Assembly: GCA_025765615.1 (NCBI GenBank)
Contig: JAIVFJ010000196.1
Coordinates: 5,001 to 69,000, forward strand
From: Zopfochytrium polystomum
Lineage: Eukaryota > Chytridiomycota > Chytridiomycetes > Chytridiales > Chytridiaceae
Direction of reading: 5' to 3'
Length of the DNA stretch: 64,000 nucleotides
Under the pieces are notes generated by a model, which had not been told where the DNA came from, did no database searches, and saw only the letters and a list, made by a program, of their open reading frames with translations. The position numbers and the translations under genes are program-made. This document shows, in pieces, positions 1 to 11,500 of this stretch. The first letter of the stretch is position 1. Each line of letters begins with the position of its first letter.

Positions 1-691
1 AAAAAAAACAAAATAGACAAAGACAAAGACATAAGAATAAGTATTACCTGGCAAAATCTAGAGTATAAAAAAAATTGAATTTTGAAGTTGAATTTGAAGA
101 GTCACAGACGGCACACAAACAAAAGAAATAAGAAACAAAAAGAATGTGTGACTACTTGTGGAAAAAGGACCTAGGAAAGGAGCTGAATGCAGTGTTCGAT
201 CCAAAGATGAAAATATTAAATGTGCTAGACACAGACAGAAAAATACAGTTGAAGAAGTAAATGAAAAAGCAGAAATAAATAAAAACAAGAATTGAATTTA
301 GTTGCTCCTCAATTAGAGCTCAGTTCAAATGGATCACCATTTCATGCACCATCAAAAAAAGACTTTTTTTTTGTTTTCTGACAATCAAAAACTGGCAGCG
401 TTTTTGTTGCTGCACCATTTCTTCCTATGAAGAAAAGGCAGAAGAAAAGTATCAACCTTGATCGTTTCTTGCTCCATTTTATTTTCCAGGAATAAAAAAA
501 ATGAAAGGAAAAAATGAAAAATGCAGAAAAAAAGAAGATAAAAAATAAAATAAAAATCCAAAACGAAAAGGTGGAGGAAATGACAGTGGAGTGATGTGAT
601 CCAGAGTTTTTCACTTTTTTATTGTTTGTGAGGAAATGGCGATGGCAACGCATTTGAACCTTGATCATTAATACCGCTTTGTTGGGCCAAA
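1..691. other. AT-rich gene-less stretch
   Basis: A- and T-rich sequence with many short homopolymers. Short open frames on both strands are Phe/Lys/Ser-rich by composition only. I see no splice-site-bounded conserved peptide, RNA gene or mobile element. Confidence 0.5.
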
Positions 692-783
692 CATGGAAAA
701 AAAAGTAAGAAAAAGAGAAAACGAGAGAATAGGGGAAGAAGAAAGGGGCGACGCAAGGCCGCGCCCGTCGGCGCGAAAGTACC
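692..783 (+). repeat. Dispersed repeat, copy 1
   Basis: Begins with catggaaaaa and a purine-rich AAGTAAGAAAAAGAGAAAA block, followed by GGGGCGACGCAAGGCCGCG and a GCGCGAAA end. The same succession of blocks recurs at 3071-3180 with small indels. That makes the pair a dispersed repeat rather than two genes. The family is not recognised. Confidence 0.55.
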
Positions 784-2495
784 AGCTCCCCCATGAGCCA
801 CGTTCAGAGGAACAACTGCATTCTCTCCAAGCCCACCTAATTTATTGTTTATTTTTGGCACTTGTACATACACGCATAAGGTTGGGGGGACTTTAGCATT
901 TGTGGTGGATGCTCCAAGTCAGGGGGAGTTGACTAGTCAATTTTCTCTCTCTCTGTTTTGGGCCATTTCTCTTTTTCCTTTTTTCTTCAATCTGACTAGG
1001 GGATGCCTGTTGACTTGTGAGCAATCCTTGCCAAAAACATAAAAAAAAAAAAAGAAAGAAGAGAAAAAAATGATTAAAGACAAAGCCTTCAATGTATATT
1101 GGTTGTCCCACACACAGGCAATCTGTCCCTGGATTGAAAGGTGAGTGGCATGCCACAATGAACATTGTGTGGCAGGCCAAGCAGCCCTCTGAATGCTCAT
1201 TCTTTGTGTTTGAGACCCCCCTGTTAGACAGATCAGTGGGGATGCTTTGTGGACTAGGCAAGTAGTAGGGTTGAAACACCCCCTAGACAACAGCCCAATA
1301 AAGTTAGTTTTAGCCTATTATTTGCTTTCCCTCGCTCTAGGGCCCAGATCCCAGGGTTTAAGGAGTGAGTATAGTCTCACATTCCTAGAACTGAGAAGAA
1401 GAAGTGAAAAGAGAAGTGAGAAGAGAAATGTGAAGGGAAATATGCAATTGAATATAAGTGTAAGTGAAAAGACGCGTGTCAGGAACTTTCCACTGTCTTT
1501 CAAACAAGTGGTGAATCCTCAACAGCTTTTTAAAAAACTGGTAATAGCATGAGCGTTAATGTGTTGAAAGCACAAATATTAAAATGCACTAAAGTCACAT
1601 GACATTGTTCTAAATTCTGTCCTTAAAAAAGTCCTTGACACTACTGGCTGTAGCGCTCAGAGCTTTTTCAATATCTCACTTTTTACTTATCTTTTACATG
1701 TTCAATATAATGTCTTGCTTTTTCAGTCAAATATGTGGGCATACCTGCAACCAGTACACTTTTTGTCGCCCAAAAACCCAAAAAAAAAGGCCCGTACAAA
1801 ATCATGTCTTTATTTGCTTGTGAAAAGTATAAAAATCATTTTGAGGCTTTTCTGTTTCATAATCACTCCAGCATTTCTCACAAGTTTCAATAGTATGAGT
1901 ATGATTTTCTTTTGAATACTCATCATCACACTTTTTCAAGTCATTTTTTGCAGTTGGTGCTGAACTCAAAGTGGACTAGAAATTCAACCTTTTTTAACTC
2001 GCATTTAAATCGAGGGCGAGAGTTATTTTGGTAGAATAATGGAACGTAAGCGACAATCTGAAAAAATTTTCAAAAAATTTCATATAATATGTTTGGGCGG
2101 AGTAAATAAGAAAGGAAATTTATGATATGTTGGCAATTTGGAGAGACTTAATCGAGTGGTGAATATAAAAACAGATGTTCAATAAAGGTTACGACTAAAT
2201 GTGCCCGAGTGGCATGGGGGGCTTGGATGTGTGACGTTAGCAGCTCCACTGCCCGCCTCGCCCAACCCTGCGGCGGCCGGCATTCGTGTCCGGCTCTCAT
2301 TATTTTTCTTTTTGTTTATTTTTGTTTATTTTTGTTTATTCTTTTTTTAATTTTTTTTTTTCTTCACTACAACAAACAACAAAACTATCGAAAAAACGAA
2401 AAGGGACAGTCCAAAATGACAGCCCATCTGCGGACAGAGCTGCAGTCGCGTACAAAAAAGATGGACACGGGAGAGAGGCAGACATGGGAGAGAGG
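784..2495. other. No gene seen
   Basis: Mixed AT-rich sequence with a GA-rich patch near 1385-1440. Open frames here are short, compositionally biased and overlap one another. No conserved protein segment, tRNA or rRNA was found by eye. Confidence 0.45.
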
Positions 2496-2500
2496 CAGAC

Positions 2501-2551
<51 letters not shown>

Positions 2552-2580
2552 GAGAGGGAGAGAGAGAGAGAGAGAGAGAG
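2496..2580 (+). repeat. Compound (ACAG)n/(AG)n microsatellite
   Basis: About 12 tandem ACAG units run into an AG tract. The Cys/Leu/Ser or Asp/Arg/Gln repeats encoded across it in several frames are artefacts of the 4-bp period. Confidence 0.95.
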
Positions 2581-2842
2581 CACCCCGTTCACCACCCCCC
2601 CGAACAGACAGACTCGTTTCTTTCGTGTCAACAAAGGCGGTGAAACTAGTTGCTCCACAGCCTGCTTCTGCTTCTGTTTCTGGTTCGTCGAAAACTTGTG
2701 CTGTTGAAGTTGGCTCACCGAGCCCCTGGATGCAGCATGGTGTAGGTAGGGAGCTTGTGGGCGGGCGACGCCGTCGGCTGCAATCAGGATCAGGATGGGC
2801 ACAGACGGCCACGATCGACGGCTGCCGCGGGACTGACGGTCG

Positions 2843-2870
2843 TTTTTTTTTTTTTTTTTTTTTTTTTTTT
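2843..2870 (+). repeat. Poly(T) tract, 28 nt
   Basis: Uninterrupted T homopolymer. It is one of several 28-45 nt A/T homopolymers in the window; others lie at 5520-5550, 22294-22338, about 23991-24024, about 25021-25053 and 50697-50731. Confidence 0.95.
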
Positions 2871-3806
2871 CCCTGTCTTCCTGCCTGTCTCTCAGATCAT
2901 ATTACAGCGGTATCCCTAAAACTTTGGGGAACCAACTTGATTTCAAGTTGATTTGAGTTGGTTTCAAGTCGAAATCAAGTCCGCAGCAAAGGGCCAGAGA
3001 CTGACTTGTTTAGCTGGCGATGTTGTTTGTCTGCCTGTCTCTGGGCTAATCCTCTGTCTTTAACCGCTTTCATGGAAAAAGAAGTAAGAAAAAGAGAAAA
3101 AGAGAAAACGAGAAAAAACGAGGGGAGAGGAAAGAAGGGGCGACGCAAGGCCGCGTGCCGCGCCCTTCCGCGCGAAAAGACAGCCATTGGAAGGAGGACA
3201 GGTATTGCGCGCGCCGTCACAAATTGAATTCTCCCGGACGGATTTCCCCGACATTGAACCATGTTTTCCCCGACAGAGCAGGCAGACAGACAACCCCCGC
3301 CTGTCGGGGCCGACCCATTTCCCCTAACAAGTTCATTTGCCAAAATAATTATGGTGTCGCTGAAAAGCCTGTGGACAGAATGTCTGTCGATGCCCTCCAA
3401 TTTTCAATGAAACGCACAATAAGAGACAAAAAAAAAGGGTAGCAGCAAAAAAAAATTGTTCTTGTGGACCTATTCCACCATACTTGTCTTCGGTCCTACC
3501 ATATTTGATATAGCTTTTGGGACGAAAATCAAGCCTGAAAAAACAAACAGTAAAAATGAAAGGCACTCCGTTTGGAATGACTCGTTAAACACCTCCGCTG
3601 GCGCCGGCCCCAACCCCCGCCAACACCCACACACATGGACCGGCCGATTGGAGACCAGGCCTGGCTTTCAAAGCTGCTCCTGCTGCTGCTGCCGTTTGCG
3701 GCAGCATCACTGTTGCCAGTGGAGCGGTTCGTCAACACAGGTTGCAGAGATGGAAGGCAAAACAGTGGTATTGACAATAACGATCCGGACGTGTTTCTTG
3801 AAACTG
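2871..3806. other. No gene seen (contains the repeat copy at 3071-3180)
   Basis: Apart from the dispersed repeat, this is unremarkable mixed sequence. Frames at 2958-3442 are short and one of them simply runs through the repeat. Confidence 0.4.
3071..3180 (+). repeat. Dispersed repeat, copy 2
   Basis: Same block order as 692-783: catggaaaaa, an AAGTAAGAAAAAGAGAAAA purine run, GGGGCGACGCAAGGCCGCG, then GCGCGAAA. This copy has extra GAGAAAA units and a longer GC segment. Confidence 0.55.
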
Positions 3807-3859
3807 AAACCACACTCGCAAGCAAGCAAGAATTTCTTGCTTGCTTGCGAGTGTGGTTT
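3807..3859. repeat. Perfect hairpin, 26-bp arms with a 1-nt loop
   Basis: The left arm (3807-3832) is exactly reverse-complementary to 3834-3859, with a single T between. Each arm also carries three AAGC/GCTT units. No gene overlaps it convincingly. It could extrude as a cruciform, be a relic of a palindromic transposon end, or be a fold-back artefact. Confidence 0.95.
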
Positions 3860-3951
3860 GAGGGGACGCAAGGTATAAGCTCTCCAACAGCATCCCCTAG
3901 TTTCCTTCAATAATTACAACAGTAGTTGATGCCTGCGCACAGCAGCCCCTG

Positions 3952-5465
3952 TTGTCCTCAACGCTCTCCCACTCCCTCTCTTTTTTCCACTGTTCCTCTT
4001 CCTCGTCCAAGTCCTCGTCCTCGTGCTCCTCGCAGATCTCGTCCCGCTGGTGCCCACGTCAGAGACTGCCCGCGCACTCGTCCCAGGCAGTCAACATTAA
4101 CAACAACTACACCACCACAACCGCTGCAACAACGAACTCCGCATCATCCCTCATATCCTTCTCGCACTCGTCGTTGTTTACAGCCATGTCCACCCTGCCA
4201 GCCTCACCGCCGGAGCCTTCGAACACGCACACGCCTGCAAACACAGGCGGTCAACCTTTCCGCCAGGCACACTCCCCAAATGAGACGACAGTTGCTCCGA
4301 CCCCGCCGGATTCGCTGGGAACAACCCATCCTTTGAAAAATATTAATGGACACCAACTGCGAGGGCACGGCTTCCCCGCTCCACCAGCATTTCCATGGCG
4401 TCGTCTTTGTTGTCGGCTGAGCGGTCTCGGCGCCGCTCCCCTCCGCACCAATGCCCCCGGGCAGAGCAGATTCCACTGGCCTCCATCGAGGACGCTCCAC
4501 GCGCTCGAGCTATGAGACGCTGCTTCCAACGCCGTCTTCGACGACGCAAACACATTCAAAGCGCGCTGCGTCGTCCGCCACGCCCTCTGCACCTAGCTTC
4601 AATTCGACGCCTGCCACATCGACCGCATCCTCGCGTCACCGCGTCGTGGGATCCCGTCAGATCAAGATCACCTATCGTGACACCAAGCGCCGCAACGACG
4701 ACGCCCGCGGCCGCGGCCGCAACAGGACAAGGATGACTACTACGTTGCGACGGACGTGCTCGGGAGCGACTGGTGCTCTCTCGTTCTCGTCCTGACAACC
4801 CACCCGCAGACGATTGTGCACCCCGCGTGGCCCAAGTCCTCGTCCACCGCCTCCACGCCTGAGCTGTTCCCACCACCACGAGGTTCTCACACCACTCACA
4901 GGGACCCTGAGGAGGAAGACGCACGCGCGCCGACAGTGCGAGTTGGGGGACCACGCTCACATGTCCCAAGGCCAACAACCAACCAACCAAATGACACTGT
5001 ACTTACAGTGGTGCTGTGCGACAACGGACACGCTGTGCGCGGCGACGACGACAAAGGCCGCCTGCCGCGGCGGACAATCCTGCGGCGTTTTACAACAATT
5101 TTGACGGCAGGATCAGAAAGCTGGCACCACGCACCAGAAGCAGTGTCAGTGCAAGACGGGGAACACGGCCGAAGAGGACGACAACGACAAGCTCATGGAC
5201 ACTCCTTCGGACCTGCTGGGAGCGCCGTACGTGTCAGGGCGAGCGGCGCGCGTCTCTGTACGACGGCGGTGGCAGCGTCAACGTGGCCGCAGCTTCGACC
5301 GAAGAGGACTGTGGTGTGACGGTGCTGCAAAGTGGAGAGATAGAGCAAGAAAGAAAGAACAAGAAAAAGAGAGACAGTGAGAGCAAGAGAAAAGAGAAAG
5401 GGAAAGGGAGCTCGCGTGCGCAACAGGAAGGGGGTACAAAGAAAGGGAAAACAACAAAAAAGTAA
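3952..5465 (+). other. GC-rich candidate coding region, unrecognised
   Basis: Several long plus-strand frames succeed each other across this GC-rich stretch. They begin with a Ser/Thr/Pro-rich segment from 3952. An RS/RG-type basic patch follows near 4650-4730, and a Lys/Glu/Arg-rich tail lies at about 5340-5465. No single frame stays open, so if this is a gene it contains introns or sequence errors. No domain is recognised. The opposite-strand frames are equally low in complexity, so even the strand is uncertain. Confidence 0.2.
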
Positions 5466-5519
5466 CGAGAAAGTCACCGCCGCACACTACCACCTGCAAC
5501 CTGCTGTGCGCACGCAAGG

Positions 5520-5550
<31 letters not shown>
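5520..5550 (+). repeat. Poly(A) tract, 31 nt
   Basis: Uninterrupted A homopolymer following a GA-rich purine stretch. Confidence 0.95.
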
Positions 5551-5556
<6 letters not shown>

Positions 5557-7001
5557 GAGGAAGTGGAAAAGGGAACAAAGAAAAGGTAGGTTAGGGTCAA
5601 GAGGGAGAGAGGTGGAAGAAGAATAACAAACGCCCACCACTGTCATCACAACACGTCTGCCATTTCATCACTGCACGCGCCCACCTCAGGGGAAGAGGGA
5701 GCCGCATGCGCATCACTCGGCCGCTGTTGAGTTACGTGATGTCGCTCCCTTCGCGCACCTGAGGAAATGCCAACGCAGAAGTATGCCGTCCCCGACTGAC
5801 CGAGACCGCGACAACTGTGTATCGGCGACAGTGGCAGCCACCTGCCTAGGATAGGAAAACAGAACGGTCAGCAGGATGGAAAAAAAATAAAAATAAAAAG
5901 AGGACAACGGGAGAGCGGAAGCTTACTTCACGAGGCTGACAGCGAGTACCCCTGACTATCCGATTGGAGGACAAACGCAGGAGAGAGACGATGACGGCAA
6001 CAACCACGCCGCCGCAGGGTCCCCTACGGTGGGTGGACTTTCATCTTGGGTGAAGAGAAAAAGTGAGTCGGTGGCGAGTACGTGTCCAATCAACGAGAAG
6101 GGACCCCTCCCTCTCCCCTAGCCCAACGAGTCACAGCATGAGAATTGCAGGTGGGGGTGGAGGCAGACAAAGGAGATGCACACTGCAACTTTCAAGTCGT
6201 CCCACAGGCCCTTAACGTATCACACTGAAAAGCCTGCAAGCGTCCCTTCTACAGCTGCGTCACACCCCCTCTATCCAACAACCTTCCCAAGAGCAAACTC
6301 ATTAGTGTTTCGTGGGTTTCGTGGAGAATCTGGACGAGCTCAAACTGGGAAGAAAAAAAAAAAAAAGAAAAAAAAAAGGCGAACTTTGCCCAGACGAGCT
6401 GCGGCCCGACCCAGTGTTCTGGATTGCTGCATTCCGTGCGCGCGCAATGGTACTGGAAATCAGCTTGCTGTAACAGGCTGCGTGGCAGGCACGGCGTCGA
6501 GGCGGAGGTGGAAGCATTCGCACGCTCTGGAAAGGCAGGATGAAACAACGAACTGGATATGAGAGGGGTTGAAAGAAAGCGGCGGTGAAAAAAGGAATGA
6601 GTGCCAGTTAGTTCTTTGTGTGGGTTGGGAGTGTTGTCCTTGGGAATCGATCAGGAAGGGGGGCACGAATGGGGATCGGGGGGGGGAGGGCCATATGGGG
6701 ACATCTGCAGAGCACGGGGGCATCGAGAATGCCCGATTGGGAATGGGAGGTGGCGGTTTTCAGGGGAAGGAAGGTGTCGGTGATAGGTTATGACGTTGAT
6801 ATTCTGATGGTGGCTGCCCATCCTGGACGATACCAGCGTGGGCGATTGGAACGCTCAATCGCGAAGGCGGAGGATCGGCACTCATCGATCCATTCGATAG
6901 AAACGGTGCGGATGATGAAGGCGAGGGTCATCAGGTCATCATCAGCGGGCAGGGGGAGGAGAGTGTTGGTGGGTTCATCATCGCCATCGTCATCGTCATC
7001 G

Positions 7002-7033
<32 letters not shown>

Positions 7034-8560
7034 GTCACCACCATTATGATTGCTCCTTACCTAAGGTTGGGGTTCCGGGGCAGTTACGCGTGGCATTTGC
7101 GATGGTGGTGGTGGTTGTTGGAAGGGAAGGCGATGGCAGCGTGGTGGCGGGTTGGTGGTTGGTCGTGGTGGTGGTTGGTGAGTTTTTGTTGAAATTCACG
7201 GTCGATGGCGTCGAGAGTGGTTGCGTGGTTGCGATCTCGGGAGCGAGAGGAGGAGGGCGTGACAAGTCAAGTTTTTTTTCTTGTTTTCTTCTGTTTTTTC
7301 TTTCTTTTTTGCCAGACTTGTCAATATTCAGCCAACAGGACAGACGAGCAAAAGGACAAACGAACTATCACACGAGCACACACGAGCACACGAATCATTC
7401 AAACACTCGAGCGCACAATCAGCAATCTTTGAGTCCAAGTAGTAGAACCCGCAAGGTTAGTGCTGCTCGCGAACATCGCTGGCATCCGGCCCCCATCCGC
7501 CTCCCACCCACCCGCTCCATTGCGCCACTCCTGCAACCGAGGGTTAGAGCCGCCACCATTTGTGGTGATCACCAACGATGATGACCACCCCCCCTTGATC
7601 GACCCCACGGCGTTCCAATGAGACATGCGGCCGCGACAGCGACCTCAATGTTGCCACCAACCTGCCATGATCACCAACGGCTCTCCTTGCAACGACTTGG
7701 CAGCCGCTACTGGTGCGCTGCGCGGTGGCGGATCCGAAGTGGTGCGAGGTGGCAAGCTTGTCCTCATACTCGTCATCATCTCCTCAACCTCTGGTGAAGA
7801 CGAAGCAGAAGGCCCTGGAGGAGCACTACCCCGGTCAACCTATCAGGCGCCTTTTTGTCCCCCAGGACTCCAGGTCACGTGACCATGTTCTTTTGCTGCC
7901 GCATGATGTGGCGCAGAACTGGGGAAGGGAGATAGACTGTCCCTCCCTCTCTCTCTCTCTCGTGCTATCTCTCCTGTCCCGTTATCCGTGACACTCTGAG
8001 ATGTTTTTAACAGCGTTTCTTTCTTCTTATTTGAAGGTATTTCCACACATATTTATAGCTTCTTTTCCAAAGAGAATCGTCTTTCAAATCAAAGACCAAG
8101 TTGAAGACCATAACCAACTGCACTTGTCCACTCACTGACTTGTGGTTTGCTTTTACTTTTTTAAAATGTATTTTTCCAGTTTTTACTTGTTGCTTCAGAC
8201 AGTTATTCTTTTCGCTGGAGCAGAAAGGACGCCACCCGTCCCTCACACATAGGCAGCAACATTCACTGACAGTCCAACCAAGCGAAGCAACACCCACAAC
8301 AGAACCCGCCAAGGCTCTACCTCCTGCCAAGTGCCCTCTTCTGCTGAGCATCCTGCTTGTGAGTTCTCTCTCATCCTTGGATTTGCTCTGATTGATCCTG
8401 TTTGCACGAATCTGGTTTTGTCTGTTCAGCTGCTGCCTGGATCCATTCTTGTGTCACCTGCTGAGCCTTTGTTGTGCAAGCACTTGGATTCAGTTAGTTC
8501 TGTGGTGCTGGTGGTAATGTGACTCTTAAGTTGCTCCCAAAATCCCAATGCTAACAAATT
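5551..8560. other. Gene-poor, simple-sequence-rich stretch
   Basis: About 3 kb with no conserved peptide. It holds an A/G-rich patch near 6350-6380, a (TCA)n microsatellite at 6975-7036 and a T-rich patch near 7270-7310. A CT-rich patch near 7940-7980 is followed by pyrimidine-rich sequence leading into the gene that starts at 8561, whose promoter may lie at about 8100-8560. Confidence 0.4.
6975..7036 (+). repeat. (TCA)n microsatellite
   Basis: About 20 tandem TCA/TCG trinucleotides. The poly-Ser frame through it is a by-product. Confidence 0.95.
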
Positions 8561-11500
8561 GTGCCTCAAAATTCTTCTTCTAGTGCGTTGAACAAAGTCA
8601 TCGTACCAATTGAAGATTTGAGCATTGAGAAAAACAAAATCAAGATGAGGGAAGGTGAATTCGGTGATGTTGAAATGACCTCTGTCCAAATCACTGAAGA
8701 AATGAGAGGAGATATTGTCATGGGAGAGAACAATAAGGGAGAAATGAACAACATCAGTGTCGATGATAAAGAAATGGGGAGGAATCGTAATTTTGGAGGT
8801 ACTTGCACAGGTGTTTAACTTTGATGCTTATGCTTATTTCTACTAAACAGGAGGACCCCCCTCAGAGGCAACTGATAATGGAGGTGAGAAGTCCACGTCA
8901 TTACTATTGGCTCTTGTTTGACATTCTGTGTTCAAAGGGGATATTCAATTCGAGACTATGCTGCTGGAAGAATGGGTTAAAAGCATAATGGTATCAGAAT
9001 TTCAAAATCCGTCAAGACTTCTGATGTGAGGTGCCCCTCCTTGAAAATGGATTATTATTAACTTCCATGTCTTTGTACGAAGGCTACGTTCAACTTTGCA
9101 TGACGTGCCCTTAAGCTACTTGGAAAGGTACAAAACTATTCCCGCACGATACGAAAGCAGTGAAAAGGAGCCACTCAGAGTTGGGACGTTCAGCCGCCAT
9201 GATGACCACTGGGAGTTTATGCACTACACAGCCAAAACAAACAGCTTGATTGTTTTCTGCCCAAAGAAGAAGCCTGCTCGCACGATAAATGCCTTGGTGG
9301 AAAACTTGGTTGCGCTTGGAAATTATGCTGAAAGTATCAATGGCGGAGAGGAAAATAATCTGGTGAGTTATCTGTAGGACATCCAACCTGAAGTATTCAA
9401 TCATTGTCATCATTGGAACCAGGATGGGCCTGTGGTTCTCGATTGCGACATTCCACAGTTTTCTATCAACGACAGCTTTCTCTCCACTGTCTTTCACATT
9501 GGGCTATTTGCCCTTGGATTTGACACAGTCGATGCTACGGCTTTCAATGACGATATTGATATTGAGATTTCATTACAGCTGTGGATCCAGTCCGCAGAAA
9601 AAGAATGGCTTTTTGAAGAATTCCTGCAGCTGTTGGCACCACTGATACATTGGGACCGCTGCACAGTAAATCGTCCTACCCCTGTCCCCCAGAATGCACT
9701 GACTGATGATGGTCCTACCATGACATGTACTGCTCACAAAGCACAGCTATTGAACCCTCTAATGCTTTTCTCTCCAGCCTTGAATTGTCCCAGCAACGCG
9801 CTGGGTGTGAAGATGTCTGGATATCAGTTTTTTGGAGCTTGTAAGTTGTTATTGTGCTACATGCAAGATTTGTCCTTTTTTTTTAAAATGGAGCAATAGA
9901 TGATTTGGAGCAAACGGCGCTTGATCGACTTGCGCGCAAAGCTCACGCTTCTGTGCTGCAGGATCCATCAAGGTTCTTGATGTGAGCCCTTTTCATTTTT
10001 TGGTTTAATGCGAAGCTGTTTTGGTTGATGCCTTCATAGGAGCTCTTGTGTACATGACGCAGCCCTCATGAGGGCATTGAGCCAGGCAAAAAAGGCGGAT
10101 GAGCAAATACTGGTTGGAACGTACAGGCGTCATGACGATCATTGGGAGTTCATGTACTGCAATGGCCTTGCTCTGAAATATCTATGTCCGTGCCCAAGCA
10201 GTGAAATATGTGAGTTGAATGAATGCCAGCAAACGGGAAGGCTGCGCCAATCAGCCAAAGTTGTGATGTCTGTTCTCCATCAAGGGGATATTGGGAATGA
10301 GGCAAGTTCCAAACTGCAAAGTCCATTTTTGTCAGCCTTTTCATTATTTGGCCTGTAATGCTGACTGATATGACTGACCACTCACACTTTGCAGTCCTTT
10401 TTCTATGAGAATGAGTTTTCTCCGTTTGAATCCAAAGACAGCTTTCTGTCTACTGCTTTGCAAATGGGGCTCTTTGCACTAGGATCCGAAACTCTTTCTC
10501 TTGAAAATCCTATCACCTTGGAGGAGGCTTTCAAAGCGTGCAAATTGCTCTTGAACCAATATCTGGGACCCAATGAGTTTCTTGCAAGACTGTCAGAAAT
10601 AGTCCATTCATCTAACCCAATTTGCAACTATAAAGGGGGTGAGATGATATACGATTGTGATGTGGTTCACTTTCACTGACATGTATTGCTGGAATCAGAA
10701 GATATGGAGGTTCCAATGGTGCTGGAGACTGGAGCTCAGCAACAAGGACTTCTTGCATCCAGCAACCCTGTCGCACCAGATGAGGATGACAAGAAACCAT
10801 GTTTTGAAGTCACCAGGAATATCTCTGCCCCTGGAATGAGAAAGTTCAATTTGAGTACTACCATTAAAAGGCTTCTACAAGATCTGTTTGCGCATTCATC
10901 CTCAGGATCTTTGCACCCACTTGATTTTATAGCATCTTTGAAAGAAATGCATTCGGCAACTGCTACGGTGAAGAATTGAATGCAGTTCATTTAACAAACA
11001 ATAACATTTACTTCTCCTTTCACTTTGCTAAAACAGATGAGTGATTCTCGAAATATGTCCAACGAAAATGGATCCAGGCCACCTCTTTCTGAAGATGGCA
11101 TCCAGGACTATCACTATTATGGGCTAAACCAACCAGCAAGGCCAACCCCAAAACCATGCTTTGAGCCAAACAGTTACAAGCTTTCGGCTGGCAGGACTTA
11201 CAGCCCACGGCGCACCATCTCCCAGCTGGAATTATTTGCCGACGACATCTGTGGCAAGTAAAATTGATTAATTTATTTTTATTTCCATTTACCACTGACC
11301 GAGTTTCCCCTCAATTCCTTCTGTCTCTCTTGTAGATCTATTCCCCAAAGTTGTGCCAACTTCTCACCAAAAGTCAACCCTAAATGAACGGCGGAATTTC
11401 CGCCGAATCTTGTTGCCAGAATTTGCAGACTACTTGGAAGGACCTGAGTCTATGAAGGGGGTCAATTTCCTCATAACTGGTTGTAGTGGCGACACCGAAT

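Noticed and set aside
9830..9880. ACKLLL after exon 5 of the unknown gene resembles ACKLLL in module B, hinting that coding sequence turned into an intron
   Set aside because: The positions within the two modules are not collinear, and a normal GTAAGT donor explains the end of the exon.
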